Shown in pieces: positions 20,357 to 30,244 of a stretch of 64,000 nucleotides of DNA. The notes beneath the pieces were generated by a model that searched no databases, was not told where the DNA came from, and saw only the letters and a list, made by a program, of their open reading frames with translations. The stretch lies in the NCBI GenBank assembly GCA_031771865.1, contig JASISA010000022.1, forward strand, positions 2,480,001 to 2,544,000. Reading direction: 5' to 3'. Numbering within the stretch: the stretch's first letter is position 1; each line of letters starts with the position of its first letter. The DNA comes from Nothophaeocryptopus gaeumannii (Eukaryota; Ascomycota; Dothideomycetes; Mycosphaerellales; Mycosphaerellaceae). A program made the translations under genes and the position numbers.

Positions 20357-22299
20357 ATGGCGCCTTTCAAGATCCAGCAGCCCAAATACCGTGAGCTCAA
20401 TGGAGGTGATCTAGCGGCCCAGGCTTTGAAGCATTTGGGAGCAGAAGTTGCATTCGGTGTTCACGGTGGACATTTGGACGCGTTCCTGCTGGGAGCTACT
20501 GAGATTGGCATCAAACTGGTTGATACGCGTCACGAGACTACTGCCGTGCAAGCGGCTGAAGGCTACGCCAAGATTTCTAATAAAGTTGGCGTCTGCTTTG
20601 TGACAGCCAACAGCGGGTAGGCAGTCTCGTTTGCTGATATTGAAGAAGAGAGACTGATCGCTGCAAGCTTCTCGAATGGCCTCCCTGGTCTTGCGACTGC
20701 CTTCGCTGACCGCTCGCCGATCGTCTGCATTACATCCAGCCCGCCACTCCAAGACGCCGAAACCAACGCCCTCCAAGGGTTTCACGACCAGGTCATAGTA
20801 GCGAAACCGATCACGAAGTTTGCGCATCGGGTAACAAATGTTGAGGAGATCCCCAGAGTGGTAGCATACGCGTGCGTGCGGAGCAGAACTTCAGATCCAC
20901 CACCATGCACCAGCTAAATGTCGTATATGCAGATATCGTGCCGCCAATACTGGAATCAAGGGTCCAGTGCTGCTTGACTTCCCGATCGATGTCTTGTTCA
21001 CGCCACCTCAGTTCAACCGGATTGCATTCGGTGCTGTCGATGTTCCCCCAGTCTCACCACCGGCACCGGATGCGCACGCTCTTGCGCGTCTTGGAGACGC
21101 TTGGAAAGCTGCGAAGAGGCCAATCATAATCACAGGCACGGGAGTGGTGGGCACGGATAAGGTATTACAAAAACTCGTCGAGACCACGAGCACTCCAGTC
21201 TTCTATTCGAACAAATTCAGCACACCGATCCCGCCAGACCATGAGCTGCGAGGCGGCCCAGCCACTGGTCTGGCTGCGCTTGCTGGGAAGGAGCAAGCCG
21301 ACTTCGTTTTGCTTTTAGCAGCACGCACCGGTTTCCTTCTGGCAGGTCGAAGCGGGGCCGTCGTCCCAAACGACAGCGTTATCGCGCAAGTCGACTTGGA
21401 TGGAACCGAGATTGGTAGATCACATGCTGTGGACATTGGTATTATATCAGACGCGGGCTTGTTCTGCGAAGCTTTCGTCGCAAAGGCTGCAGATGCGAGC
21501 TTCAGCCGGAATGATGACTGGATCAAGACTTGCTACAAACTCAACAACGACCCATTGCCATACGAGAAAGACCCGAAGATGCAGCAGGACGGCCAAATAC
21601 ATCCTTACCACGCATTTGACTCTATCATGAAGGCTCTGCCGACGGACTCGATCATTATGGTGGATGGCGGCGAGGCCGGGCAATGGGCTGGGCTGACTCT
21701 GGAAAAGGCGAAACCGCACGTAGCCATCGTATCAACAGGCTACCTGGGTTTCCTTGGAAATGGTTGGGGTTACAGTCTCGGCGCCGCGGTAGCGGATCCC
21801 AGTCGCCTTGTTGTCAACATCCACGGAGACGGCAGTGCAGGCTTTCACATACAGGAACTCGATACATTCGCTCGCTTCGGATTGAATGTCCTTACCATCG
21901 TTGCGAACAACTACGTCTGGGGCATGTCGATGAATGGACAAGAGCTGATATATACTGGCAAGACAGATGCGAGACCTGCTGTACAACTGAGTAAGGGCTG
22001 CGCCTACGAAGTAGTTGCGCAAGGATTCAATTGTCTGGGTGAGAAAGTGGGGAAGTATGAGGACATCGAGGGGACGATCAAGAAGCTCGCTAGCGCTGGC
22101 CGACCTGGGCTTGCGAATATCATCGTCTCAGTGAAGCCTATTACTCCAGCAACGCTCAGTATGGTTGCTGCTACGGATGATCCGAACGTGAGTGCTTCTT
22201 TCCCGGCGAAATGTGGGTAACATGTGAATGCTGATGTGTGTGCTGCAGGTCATCGTAGTGCCGTATTATGATAACGTACCGAGACCGTATTACAAGTAG
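20357..22299 (+). CDS. ThDP-dependent enzyme, benzaldehyde lyase / 2-hydroxyacyl-CoA lyase-like
   Basis: Four exons (20357-20616, 20668-20871, 20933-22187, 22249-22299) encode 589 residues. Introns are 51, 61 and 61 bp with GT-AG ends, and each join restores conserved sequence. The N-terminal domain has the cofactor-activating Glu in DTRHETTAVQAAEGYA and the double-His loop FGVHGGHLDAF, and ALQGFHDQV matches a Gln-bearing region of benzaldehyde lyase. The C-terminal ThDP motif is GDGSAG...IVANN. The family cleaves or forms C-C bonds next to a carbonyl via ThDP. No peroxisomal PTS1 is present (ends PRPYYK), unlike typical 2-hydroxyacyl-CoA lyase. The substrate is not predictable; acetolactate-synthase-like annotation is the alternative. 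Confidence 0.85.
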
Positions 22300-22502
22300 A
22301 AGGCAGCGATGGCAATTCTGCTTTGAGTTCTTGCCACTTTAGCGTCTGTACAGAGGAATCGCAAAATCTTGGTGGCTGGTTAGAACCCCTGTCATACCAA
22401 CTTTCACAACGTCCGTGCACGACACCACTCTATTGTCAGAACCCGATTGCGCCTCTGACTATTGTACAGACTGCTATTGTAGCTCTCTTGGTCTTTAAGA
22501 AG

Positions 22503-22838
22503 ATGAGACGCAACTCTTCGAGACGGAACTCTTTCCGAACAGACACCATCACCATCATCACTGCAGCACCAGCGGTAGCACCAGCACCACCATCACCAAC
22601 AGTAAGTATGCACCACAGCACAAAACATAACACACAACACACGCTTCACAATATAGTTCACCTAAAACCTGCTCCTCATTGCGAGTGTCCCCTCGATTCA
22701 CACGAGCGAATCTCGAGCGATCGTGGGTGTGAGGCGGTCAAGTTGGGCTGGTTTGAGGACGGCACGCTGACCAAGAGACAGGTTATCAAGATCGTCTCGA
22801 CTGTTTCTCCGAGAATACGACGAAGACTACATCACTGA
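22503..22838 (+). CDS. Small hypothetical protein, possibly frameshifted
   Basis: The ORF starts MRRNSSRRNSFRTD and runs 111 codons unspliced. A consensus-like intron (GTAAGT at 22602 to ATAG at 22656) exists, but splicing it leads to a stop three codons later. The later part reads CECPLDSHERISSDRGCEAVKLGWFEDGTLTKRQVIKIVSTVSP and then, in the +1 frame, EYDEDYITDDEFDRLCSH followed by a stop at 22867-22869. That acidic tail in the neighbouring frame suggests a one-base insertion near 22,817, or an assembly error. No known domain. Confidence 0.3.
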   Translation: MRRNSSRRNSFRTDTITIITAAPAVAPAPPSPTVSMHHSTKHNTQHTLHNIVHLKPAPHCECPLDSHERISSDRGCEAVKLGWFEDGTLTKRQVIKIVSTVSPRIRRRLHH

Positions 22839-22939
22839 CGACGAATTCGACAGGCTCTGCTCACATTGAAACTTCGAAGGTATGTGATCATTTTTGGCCG
22901 AGGTAGGCATGTGCACCCGCTAATCTCGCATGTGATAAG

Positions 22940-23746
22940 ATGACCACCACATTTATGTCCCTCGCTCTCGAGCTCAAAACCCTCATCTTCGACGAACTCT
23001 TTGCCGACACGGTGTCCTCCTAGCCCCTCGATATCCTCATCCACCGCGTCCCTGCAGAGATGGCCATCCGGGTCACCTGCAAAAAGCTACTCAACGAGAC
23101 CGAAACCAGTTTCAAGAAAGCTGAAAAGGTCAATAGCGCCAAGCGCGACGCCGTCATCAAGAAATTGACCGAAGACAATGAGAAACTGCAGGCCGGAATT
23201 CCGGTCGCGATGACGAGTAATATTTGTCTACTTGCGGCGACGCTCAAGAACCCGGGTTGTGGCCATGCGTGTGATGAGGTAGCCTGCCATATGTGCGATG
23301 ACCCGGCTCATCGAGCGTGTTTCAACTGTGGCAAGAATCTTGCGGTGGCGCTTTGGTGTCGTCTTCCTAAAGAAGGGCGAGATCGAGACGACCAGGATAA
23401 TCGACCTACGCCGAGACTCGTTGGTCCGACTACATCTACATCTAAACCAGCCCTTGTCAATGGCATCCGCAGCACCCTCACCAACCAGGGTAAGGAAATG
23501 GCCCGCTTCCAACACCCATATCTCCCAGCTCCAGACTACTTCGGCAACAAACCCTGGGCACGGAGATGGTGGATGAATGAACTACTTACACAACAAACCA
23601 TCGACGTGCGGTGTGCGACTCGTCGAAAGTCGGTCCACCAGTTCTGGAAAGATCCGAGATGGCCCAAATCCCACGCTTTCGCTGAGCCTGCTCTGAAGAT
23701 GATTGACTCGTGGGATCCACGGCAGGGGTTTCATTTTCCGGACTGA
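22940..23746 (+). pseudogene. F-box-like gene with in-frame stop
   Basis: From ATG at 22940 the frame reads MTTTFMSLALELKTLIFDELFADTVSS, an F-box-like start, then TAG at 23021-23023, and continues in the same frame PLDILIHRVPAEMAIRVTCKKLLNE and on to 23746 (268 codons in all, counting the stops). The F-box homology spans the stop, so the original was one ORF. After it come a coiled region and a Cys/His cluster (GCGHACDEVACHMCDDPAHRACFNCG). F-box proteins link substrates to SCF ubiquitin ligases. The downstream frame after 23746 stays acidic in another frame (EEYEERAERESRE), hinting at a second lesion. No GT-AG intron can remove the TAG. Confidence 0.6.
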
Positions 23747-24172
23747 GATGGCGTTGGGCAAGGTTGAGTGGAGGGAAGAGTATGAGGAGAGGGCGGAGAG
23801 GGAGAGTAGGGAGACGGGTGTTGAGATTGGGAGGCAGCAGGCTGATTCCGATGGGGGAGAGGAAGAAGTAGTTCTATAGCACTATGCATACGCTACGACA
23901 GTAATACCAGACGCGAAAAAGACGGCAAAGGGCGATCTCGCAGATGTGCATATGCATTTGCGTCAGACGACAAGAAGACTAACTGTCAGTTCATTAGCTA
24001 AATGTGCCATCAAGACTTGACGAGCCATGTTTGGCACGTGGCTCGGCGCGCGAATCGCGTCGATGACGGCATGCTTCATACGAAACTCTCGCTCACACTT
24101 CCACAGCCTGCCCTCTCTTTTCCTCCCCACCACCGCACTTCGCCATGCCCTCCACCCTACTGGCTCTTAATT
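23747..24172. other. Intergenic, RAD2 upstream region
   Basis: No independent gene is seen. An ATG at 24002 is in frame with RAD2 but lies upstream of the conserved MGVTGLW start; it is more likely in the 5' UTR. Confidence 0.5.
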
Positions 24173-27100
24173 ATGGGTGTCACCGGCCTCTGGCAAATTC
24201 TCCAGCCTTGCGCGCGACCCATCAAACTCGAAACCCTCAATCGCCGCCGTCTCGCCGTCGACGCATCGATCTGGATATACCAGTTCCTCAAAGCCGTGCG
24301 AGATAAGGAAGGAAATGCCCTCCGAAACAGTCACGTCGTGGGATTCTTCCGAAGAATATGCAAGCTCCTATTCACGGGTATCAAACCAGTGTTCGTCTTC
24401 GATGGCGGAGCACCGGCTCTGAAGAGGCAGACGATTAGGGCCAGGAAGAGTCGGCGAGAGGGGAGAAGGGAGGATGCTGTGAGGACGGCGGGGAAGCTTT
24501 TGGCTGTACAGATGCAGAGGGCTGCGGAGGAGGAAGAAGAAGCAAGGAAGAGGAGAGAGGCAGAGCAGAGGGCAGGGACGGCGAGGGATCAAGATGAGGA
24601 GGCTATACCGGACGAGGGATTGGTATACGTTGATGAACTGCAAATGTCCGCGCAAGAAAGGCAGCAGAACAGGAAGTTCAGGAAGAAGGACGCATACCAC
24701 CTCCCGGACTTGGACATGTCCCTGAGCGAAATGGGCGCCCCCAACGATCCCCGCGTCATGTCCCTCGAAGAACTCCAATCCTACGCCCGACAATTCGAAG
24801 CAGGCGAAGATATCAACGTATACGATTTCTCCAAAATCGACTACGATTCCCCTTTCTTCATGAGTCTCCCTCCTTCCGACCGATACAATATCCTCAACGC
24901 CGCGAGGTTAAGGAGTCGATTGAGAATGGGACATTCGAAAGAGCAGTTGGATAGTATGTTTCCTGATCGAATGGCTTTTTCCAAGTTTCAGATTGAGAGG
25001 GTCAGAGAGAGGAATGAGTTGACACAACGACTGATGCATTTGAATGGGTTTGAGAGGGATTTTGCTGGTGGGAGGGTGGCGGGTGAGAAGGGGAGGGAGT
25101 ATGTCCTCGTGAAGAATGATGGTGTTGAAGGTGGTTGGGCGTTGGGGGTTATCAGTGATGAGGGGAAGGAAGAGAAACCGATTGATATCGATAAACCTGT
25201 GGCTGTGAAGGGGGAGGATGAGGAGTGGGAGGATGATGAGGACTTTGAGGATGTCCCGATTGAAGGGTTGAATCGCTTGCCGAAGAAGATGAATAAAAGC
25301 GAGCAGGTTGTTGATGAGCTCACGAAGCAGAGACGGGCGATGTATCAGAATCGACAACGAACTGCGCGGAGGAAGACGAAGCCGAAACGGAGGGCTGGGC
25401 AGGGACGAAGCGAGTTGTTCGTTCAGAGCAGCAGTGAGAGTGCAGCTGAAGAGGCTGAAGGGTGGGAGGAGGTCGACGACAACGCTGAGCTTTTTGGAGA
25501 TGAGCAGCACACCGACGATGAAGATCTACGGACAGCGATTGCCATGTCGATGCAGAAGGACGAAGAGGGACAGGCTCCTGCTGAATCTGATGCGGAAGAC
25601 GATGAAATGCGTGAGGTGTTTCAACAGTCTGCTGTGGAAGAGGCGAGACCAGTCCCAAAAGGTAACGCAAGAGCAATTGCAAACGTGTTGAACAAGCGCG
25701 CCTTCAACACTGCACCCGAGACACGTGAAATCACATCCTTCGGCGTCCCAACTCAGAAGCCTGACGAAAACAGCGACGAAGACGACAGCATGGACTTTCA
25801 AGCCGCGCTCGCCGAAAGTCGTAAAAATAAGCGCCAGACGAGCCCTCCACGCCGTCGAGCACCATCTCCAGCCAGACCGCGCGAAGACACAGCAGCCGAC
25901 ATTGCCAAGAAAGCCGGCTTCAGCGGTCCTCTCCCCTTCGAAAGACTAGATCTAGGCACCTCACTCCTTGGGAAGAAGAAAATGCAACAACGGACAGAAG
26001 AAGCTGCGGGTGGATTTGAGAATCCCGAGATGGCTGAGAAAGGACAAAAGAAAAAGCCTGGCCCACTGCCTCCTTGGTTCTCGGGCGATATTTCGAAAGA
26101 TATGGAAGCGCAGAAGAAGATTGAGAAAGAAGATCGGGAGAGAGCGAGAGAGTTTAATACACGGTTCAAGTTTCAGGATCGAGGAGAGGAGAGGTCGGCG
26201 TTGAGGAGGGGGGATACGAGGGAGGTTATTGATTTGGAGGCGGAGGATCAGGGGTTAGGTGGGAAGTTGGAGGGTGGGATTATTGAGATTGAGGATGAAG
26301 ATGAGGAAAATAGGAACGAGGAGAGGAAGATTCCGACGCCGGTCGCTATGGGCGATATGGCTGATGAGGTTAAGGCTGACCCGCCTGTACCGAGTGAGCC
26401 GAAGGAATTGTTTGAGAAGGCGCCGCTGGACAAGATTGAAGCGGAAGTTGAAAGGACGTCGCCTGCGGAAGCTGGTGGCGCTAGGAAGTCGATGTTTCAA
26501 GAAGATGTGTCGGATGAGGATGAAGAGATGATTGAATGGAGTGAGAGTGATCGTGAAGACAACTCGAACACAGCAACGCCGAAGGAGAAGGAGGTTTCCG
26601 AAGGACCAGCCATAACGAGATCTTCGCAACCTGCAAAAGAACAGCCCGCTCCCCAAGGTGAGGAGACTGAGGATGAAATGGACTTTGAAGATGTTGGGGA
26701 GGCAGAGACTGCACCTCAGCGAAGCGACGCACAGCAGAAGGCCCGATCGCCCGCGGCCAAATTTGAAGAAGTCGGTATACCAGATGCTCCACTGATGGAA
26801 GATCTGCCGCCAGGTATTGACGAAGATGATGAGCCATCCGCCACTCACACATCCCTTGTCGCTCAAGAGACATTATCAGGCGATGACGAATTCGACGACT
26901 TCTCCGACCCAGAAGAGGCAGATATGTTACGAGCTCTCACCATTGAGGCCGAAGAGCATGCTCGTTTCGCAAGTACGCTAAACAACAAGTCTCAGGCTCA
27001 GAACATGGCCGAATACGAACGTGAGCTGAAGCAGCTCCGTAACCAGCAGAAGAAAGATCGGCGTGATGCAGACGAGGTCACGCAGACGATGATTCAGGAG

Positions 27101-28219
27101 TGCCAGGCCCTGTTACGACTTTTCGGCCTGCCCTATGTGACTGCGCCCATGGAAGCCGAAGCGCAGTGCGCCGAGCTTGTGCGCCTTGGTCTTGTTGACG
27201 GCATTGTCACCGACGACTCTGACTGTTTTCTCTTCGGCGGCACCCGAATCTATAAGAACATGTTCAACCAAGCCAAATTCGTCGAATGCTACCTCACCTC
27301 GGACTTGGAGAAAGAATTCGACCTCACACGAGAGAAGCTAATCGCTGTCGCTCATCTCCTCGGATCAGATTACACAGAAGGTCTGCCCGGCGTCGGTCCA
27401 GTTACAGCCCTAGAAATCATTTCCGAATTTCAGAATCTCGAAGACTTCAAGGACTGGTTCTCCGGTGTCCAAATGAATCAGATTTCGAAGGAGGTGGACA
27501 AGGATAAGCCTTTTCGGAAGAAGTTCCGCAAAAACGTCACAAAACTCTTCCTCCCTCCAACTTTTCCGGACGCCCGCGTCGCCCTCGCCTACGAACAGCC
27601 GGAAGTCGATTCGGACCCGCAACCTTTTGAATGGGGTGTTCCTGACCTGAATGCGCTGAGGCAGTTTCTGATGGCGACGATCGGTTGGTCTCAGGAACGG
27701 ACGGATGAGGTGCTTGTACCCGTGATAAAAGATATGAATAAGAGGAGTGATGAAGGTACACAGGCCAATATTACGGCTTTCTTCGATGGCGGGGTGGGGA
27801 TTGGTGCTGCGGGGGTGAATGAGAGGGGAGAGGCGTTTGCGCCAAGGAAGAAGGTTGATGCGGGGAAGAGGATGGGGAGTGCACTGGGACGGATGGCGGA
27901 GAGGGCGAAGAGGAAGAAGACCGGGGCGGTGGATAAGGATGTTGTGGTGGATGGCGCTGTTGGGGAGGAGAGTGGGACTGCTGCTGACACTGCCGGCTCC
28001 ACCAAAGCGAGGGCTAGAGGCACGAAGAGGGCGGCGCCTAAGAAGATTAAGGCAAAGCAGGCTCCGGCTGACGCGGAGGCAGAGGTATTGGAGGATGACA
28101 GTGATGACAGCGAGTATGAACAGCCTCGCAAGAAGACCAAAAGACGCGCTGATAAGCCTAAGGCTAATGGGAAGAAAACGGCCGCAGCAGCGAACGATGA
28201 TGATGATGGAGATGATTGA
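24173..28219 (+). CDS. RAD2: RAD2/XPG structure-specific DNA endonuclease
   Basis: Single-exon ORF of 1348 residues; the start at 24173 is set by the family signature MGVTGLWQIL, whose N-terminus forms part of the active site. The XPG N-domain is at 1-105 with catalytic-type Asp30 (AVDASIWIY) and Asp77 (FVFDGG). A long acidic, Lys/Glu-rich spacer (about 110-960) follows, as in RAD2/XPG. The XPG-I domain is at about 970-1085 (APMEAEAQCAEL, VTDDSDCFLFGG, LGSDYTEGLPGVGP, a helix-hairpin-helix). A PCNA-binding motif QANITAFF is near 1195, and the C-terminus is basic. It makes the 3' incision in nucleotide excision repair in the nucleus. Confidence 0.97.
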   Translation: MGVTGLWQILQPCARPIKLETLNRRRLAVDASIWIYQFLKAVRDKEGNALRNSHVVGFFRRICKLLFTGIKPVFVFDGGAPALKRQTIRARKSRREGRREDAVRTAGKLLAVQMQRAAEEEEEARKRREAEQRAGTARDQDEEAIPDEGLVYVDELQMSAQERQQNRKFRKKDAYHLPDLDMSLSEMGAPNDPRVMSLEELQSYARQFEAGEDINVYDFSKIDYDSPFFMSLPPSDRYNILNAARLRSRLRMGHSKEQLDSMFPDRMAFSKFQIERVRERNELTQRLMHLNGFERDFAGGRVAGEKGREYVLVKNDGVEGGWALGVISDEGKEEKPIDIDKPVAVKGEDEEWEDDEDFEDVPIEGLNRLPKKMNKSEQVVDELTKQRRAMYQNRQRTARRKTKPKRRAGQGRSELFVQSSSESAAEEAEGWEEVDDNAELFGDEQHTDDEDLRTAIAMSMQKDEEGQAPAESDAEDDEMREVFQQSAVEEARPVPKGNARAIANVLNKRAFNTAPETREITSFGVPTQKPDENSDEDDSMDFQAALAESRKNKRQTSPPRRRAPSPARPREDTAADIAKKAGFSGPLPFERLDLGTSLLGKKKMQQRTEEAAGGFENPEMAEKGQKKKPGPLPPWFSGDISKDMEAQKKIEKEDRERAREFNTRFKFQDRGEERSALRRGDTREVIDLEAEDQGLGGKLEGGIIEIEDEDEENRNEERKIPTPVAMGDMADEVKADPPVPSEPKELFEKAPLDKIEAEVERTSPAEAGGARKSMFQEDVSDEDEEMIEWSESDREDNSNTATPKEKEVSEGPAITRSSQPAKEQPAPQGEETEDEMDFEDVGEAETAPQRSDAQQKARSPAAKFEEVGIPDAPLMEDLPPGIDEDDEPSATHTSLVAQETLSGDDEFDDFSDPEEADMLRALTIEAEEHARFASTLNNKSQAQNMAEYERELKQLRNQQKKDRRDADEVTQTMIQECQALLRLFGLPYVTAPMEAEAQCAELVRLGLVDGIVTDDSDCFLFGGTRIYKNMFNQAKFVECYLTSDLEKEFDLTREKLIAVAHLLGSDYTEGLPGVGPVTALEIISEFQNLEDFKDWFSGVQMNQISKEVDKDKPFRKKFRKNVTKLFLPPTFPDARVALAYEQPEVDSDPQPFEWGVPDLNALRQFLMATIGWSQERTDEVLVPVIKDMNKRSDEGTQANITAFFDGGVGIGAAGVNERGEAFAPRKKVDAGKRMGSALGRMAERAKRKKTGAVDKDVVVDGAVGEESGTAADTAGSTKARARGTKRAAPKKIKAKQAPADAEAEVLEDDSDDSEYEQPRKKTKRRADKPKANGKKTAAAANDDDDGDD

Positions 28220-29024
28220 TAATATTCTAGTGTATAGTGAAAGAAATTTGCGCAGAGGCATAGTCAATCCATCCCCCTCTCGGGAACTCTTACAGCAGCC
28301 AGGTGATGCATCTCCAGATTCAACGGGAGACAGGTCGAGCCACAACTTAGCAGGCGGTACGTAAGAAGCAAACAAGTCCCCCTGGATGCCTCGTTTCTTC
28401 TACGATGCGCTGCCTCACTCGCAAGCAATTTCATCTGCTTGCGTTGGATCCGGAATTTCTGACCATCCTGAACAGCACTCTCTTGAGGGAGGCCCACATT
28501 GGCTCTTGGAGAACGAATGTGTCGTCGTGTTCGTGAGTACTGCAGGGGACGAGAAGAGGAAGTAAGACGCTTCAAAGCTAATCGTCGGAGTAGGCATTGG
28601 ACAGGCTGTCTTGGATGTGAAGACCTTGGGATCCTTGGTAGTGATTTTTTCGGAGCGAGTTAACATAGACCGGAACGTGATGCATATTGCACATCCTATT
28701 TCTGGCCAACTGTAGATCGTCATGAAGTTCTGCCGCAATAGAATGAACTGAAATGTGAGTCGCGGATATTGCGTGCACCATGGCACAATGGAGATATTGG
28801 ACTCGCATGTGAGCGACCTGGGTCATGTGTGCTCATTATTTGTTGTTAGCAGTAAGACAATTTGTGAGCTCATTGACCTCACTTCGTTCCGGGTGGGAAA
28901 CGCTGTCATCAGGTGTAGGCGCAGCTGATTGCTTGTCGACTTTCACATGCGGCTTGGCGAACCTTACTTGTCAGGGCTTCATCTCAAATGGTCCAGCTTC
29001 CGTTTTGTGCATCCACCACCCAAG
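28220..29024. other. Intergenic, no supported gene
   Basis: The RAD2 3' region and the upstream region of the next gene. Minus-strand ORFs up to 123 codons show no domain. An open frame extends upstream from 29025 but lacks an early ATG other than 28947. Confidence 0.5.
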
Positions 29025-29894
29025 ATGCCGAGCAAACCCTGGCGGGCTTCTGCTCGCGCTCGCTTGGCAAAGACTCCGTATACAAGCATGTTCATAGCGG
29101 GCAGGTGTGAACATCCACGAGCAACAAGACTTGTCGAGCTTCGGAGATCACAACGCCGTTCAAAGCCAAAGCCAGTGGTCGATGCCAACCCAGACGATGC
29201 TCCGTATTCAGAGGGTGACGAATTGGGAGATGACGAGTCGGACGGTGGCAAGTCGGAAGACGCAGGACCGGAAGATGCAGAATCGGAGGATGACGAGTAC
29301 GCAGACTCTGGAGAGGAAGTCTCGGCGGACTCAGATCTCGATGACGACTCCGACAGTCTGGTCGTTGAAGACACCCACCAGCAGCAAAAGACGCAAAAGA
29401 CAACTTTGAGAAGAAACAAAAGGACAACTAGGAGCAGCACTCGCTATCTGAGAGCAACATGCGAGACCGACGATGACAACTCTATAGAAGACTCTGAAGA
29501 GCCACCAAGGAAGCGACACAATAGCAGAAAGCAAACGCCACGCTTTACATGCCAAGCGGTCTGCGACGAAGACGATGAGGAGATACTGCCTACGCCATTG
29601 AAAGAAGAACCTAAGTCGGAGGTGGTAGACCTTGACTCAGAACACGAGCAGGCCAAAGGGACAACGCCAAGGACCAATCGAGGTCCAAACAGAGCAAACG
29701 CGAGGGCGTCTCCAGCCAACGCCACTCAGTCCACGGCACAAGACCCTGACTCGACTACGGCTGCTGATGAACCACGTTTTTCCACAGCTGCTGGCAAGAA
29801 GCGAAAGCGAAGACGGGAAGAGATCGTGTTGGAGTTGAAAGAGATTGCGCTGCAGAAGGAGCTGCTGAAGATGGATGCTGAGGATGAGGGATGA
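29025..29894 (+). CDS. Acidic disordered protein with basic C-terminal helix, unknown
   Basis: The ORF of 289 residues starts MPSKPWRASARARLAKTPYT (an in-frame ATG at 28947 would add 26 residues). Residues about 50-115 are Asp/Glu/Ser-rich, a basic patch RRNKRTTRSS follows, and the C-terminus has KKRKRRREEIVLELKEIALQKELLKM, an NLS-like run leading into a charged amphipathic helix. A SUMO-consensus-like LKEE and a VVDLDSE motif lie near 200-210. No catalytic or DNA-binding domain is recognised. It probably acts in the nucleus, but this rests only on composition. Confidence 0.6.
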   Translation: MPSKPWRASARARLAKTPYTSMFIAGRCEHPRATRLVELRRSQRRSKPKPVVDANPDDAPYSEGDELGDDESDGGKSEDAGPEDAESEDDEYADSGEEVSADSDLDDDSDSLVVEDTHQQQKTQKTTLRRNKRTTRSSTRYLRATCETDDDNSIEDSEEPPRKRHNSRKQTPRFTCQAVCDEDDEEILPTPLKEEPKSEVVDLDSEHEQAKGTTPRTNRGPNRANARASPANATQSTAQDPDSTTAADEPRFSTAAGKKRKRRREEIVLELKEIALQKELLKMDAEDEG

Positions 29895-30244
29895 GATCAT
29901 TGGAAGCTCCGGAAGGCACGAGACCAGCATCCTGGGAAATGAAGTCTGCGTAATGGACGCTGCAGCATATCAGATCACCCAAAACGCCACCGAGGGAGTG
30001 TAAGGCAAACATTGAAATATCATGAAGCGAAAAGCATAAATCATATTTTGCACTAAACACCCGAACCCACTCTAAAACATGTCGTATGCTAAACTTATAC
30101 TATAACAATGATACCCAACTCGCTCCCGAGTGATTACTCCAAGATCATATCGCCATCCATCCCTGGATTCGAGGAGATCATTCAATACATATCACACCTT
30201 TCCCTTCAATCTCTCACACACACTTCCTCCTCCTCCTCCTCCTC
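29895..30244. repeat. Intergenic with (TCC)n microsatellite at 30224-30245
   Basis: The TCC run abuts the stop codon of the minus-strand giant gene, and a CTCTCC-rich tract just inside the gene encodes its last residues (KRERERDL). Otherwise nothing is seen in this gap. Confidence 0.6.

Noticed and set aside
24002..24172. Upstream in-frame ATG extension of RAD2
   Set aside because: The Rad2 family requires MGVTGLW at the very N-terminus for the active site; the 57 extra residues show no conservation pattern.
27410..28375. Minus-strand ORF of 321 codons over the RAD2 3' end
   Set aside because: Shadow of the RAD2 coding frame; Leu/Arg-rich with no domain.
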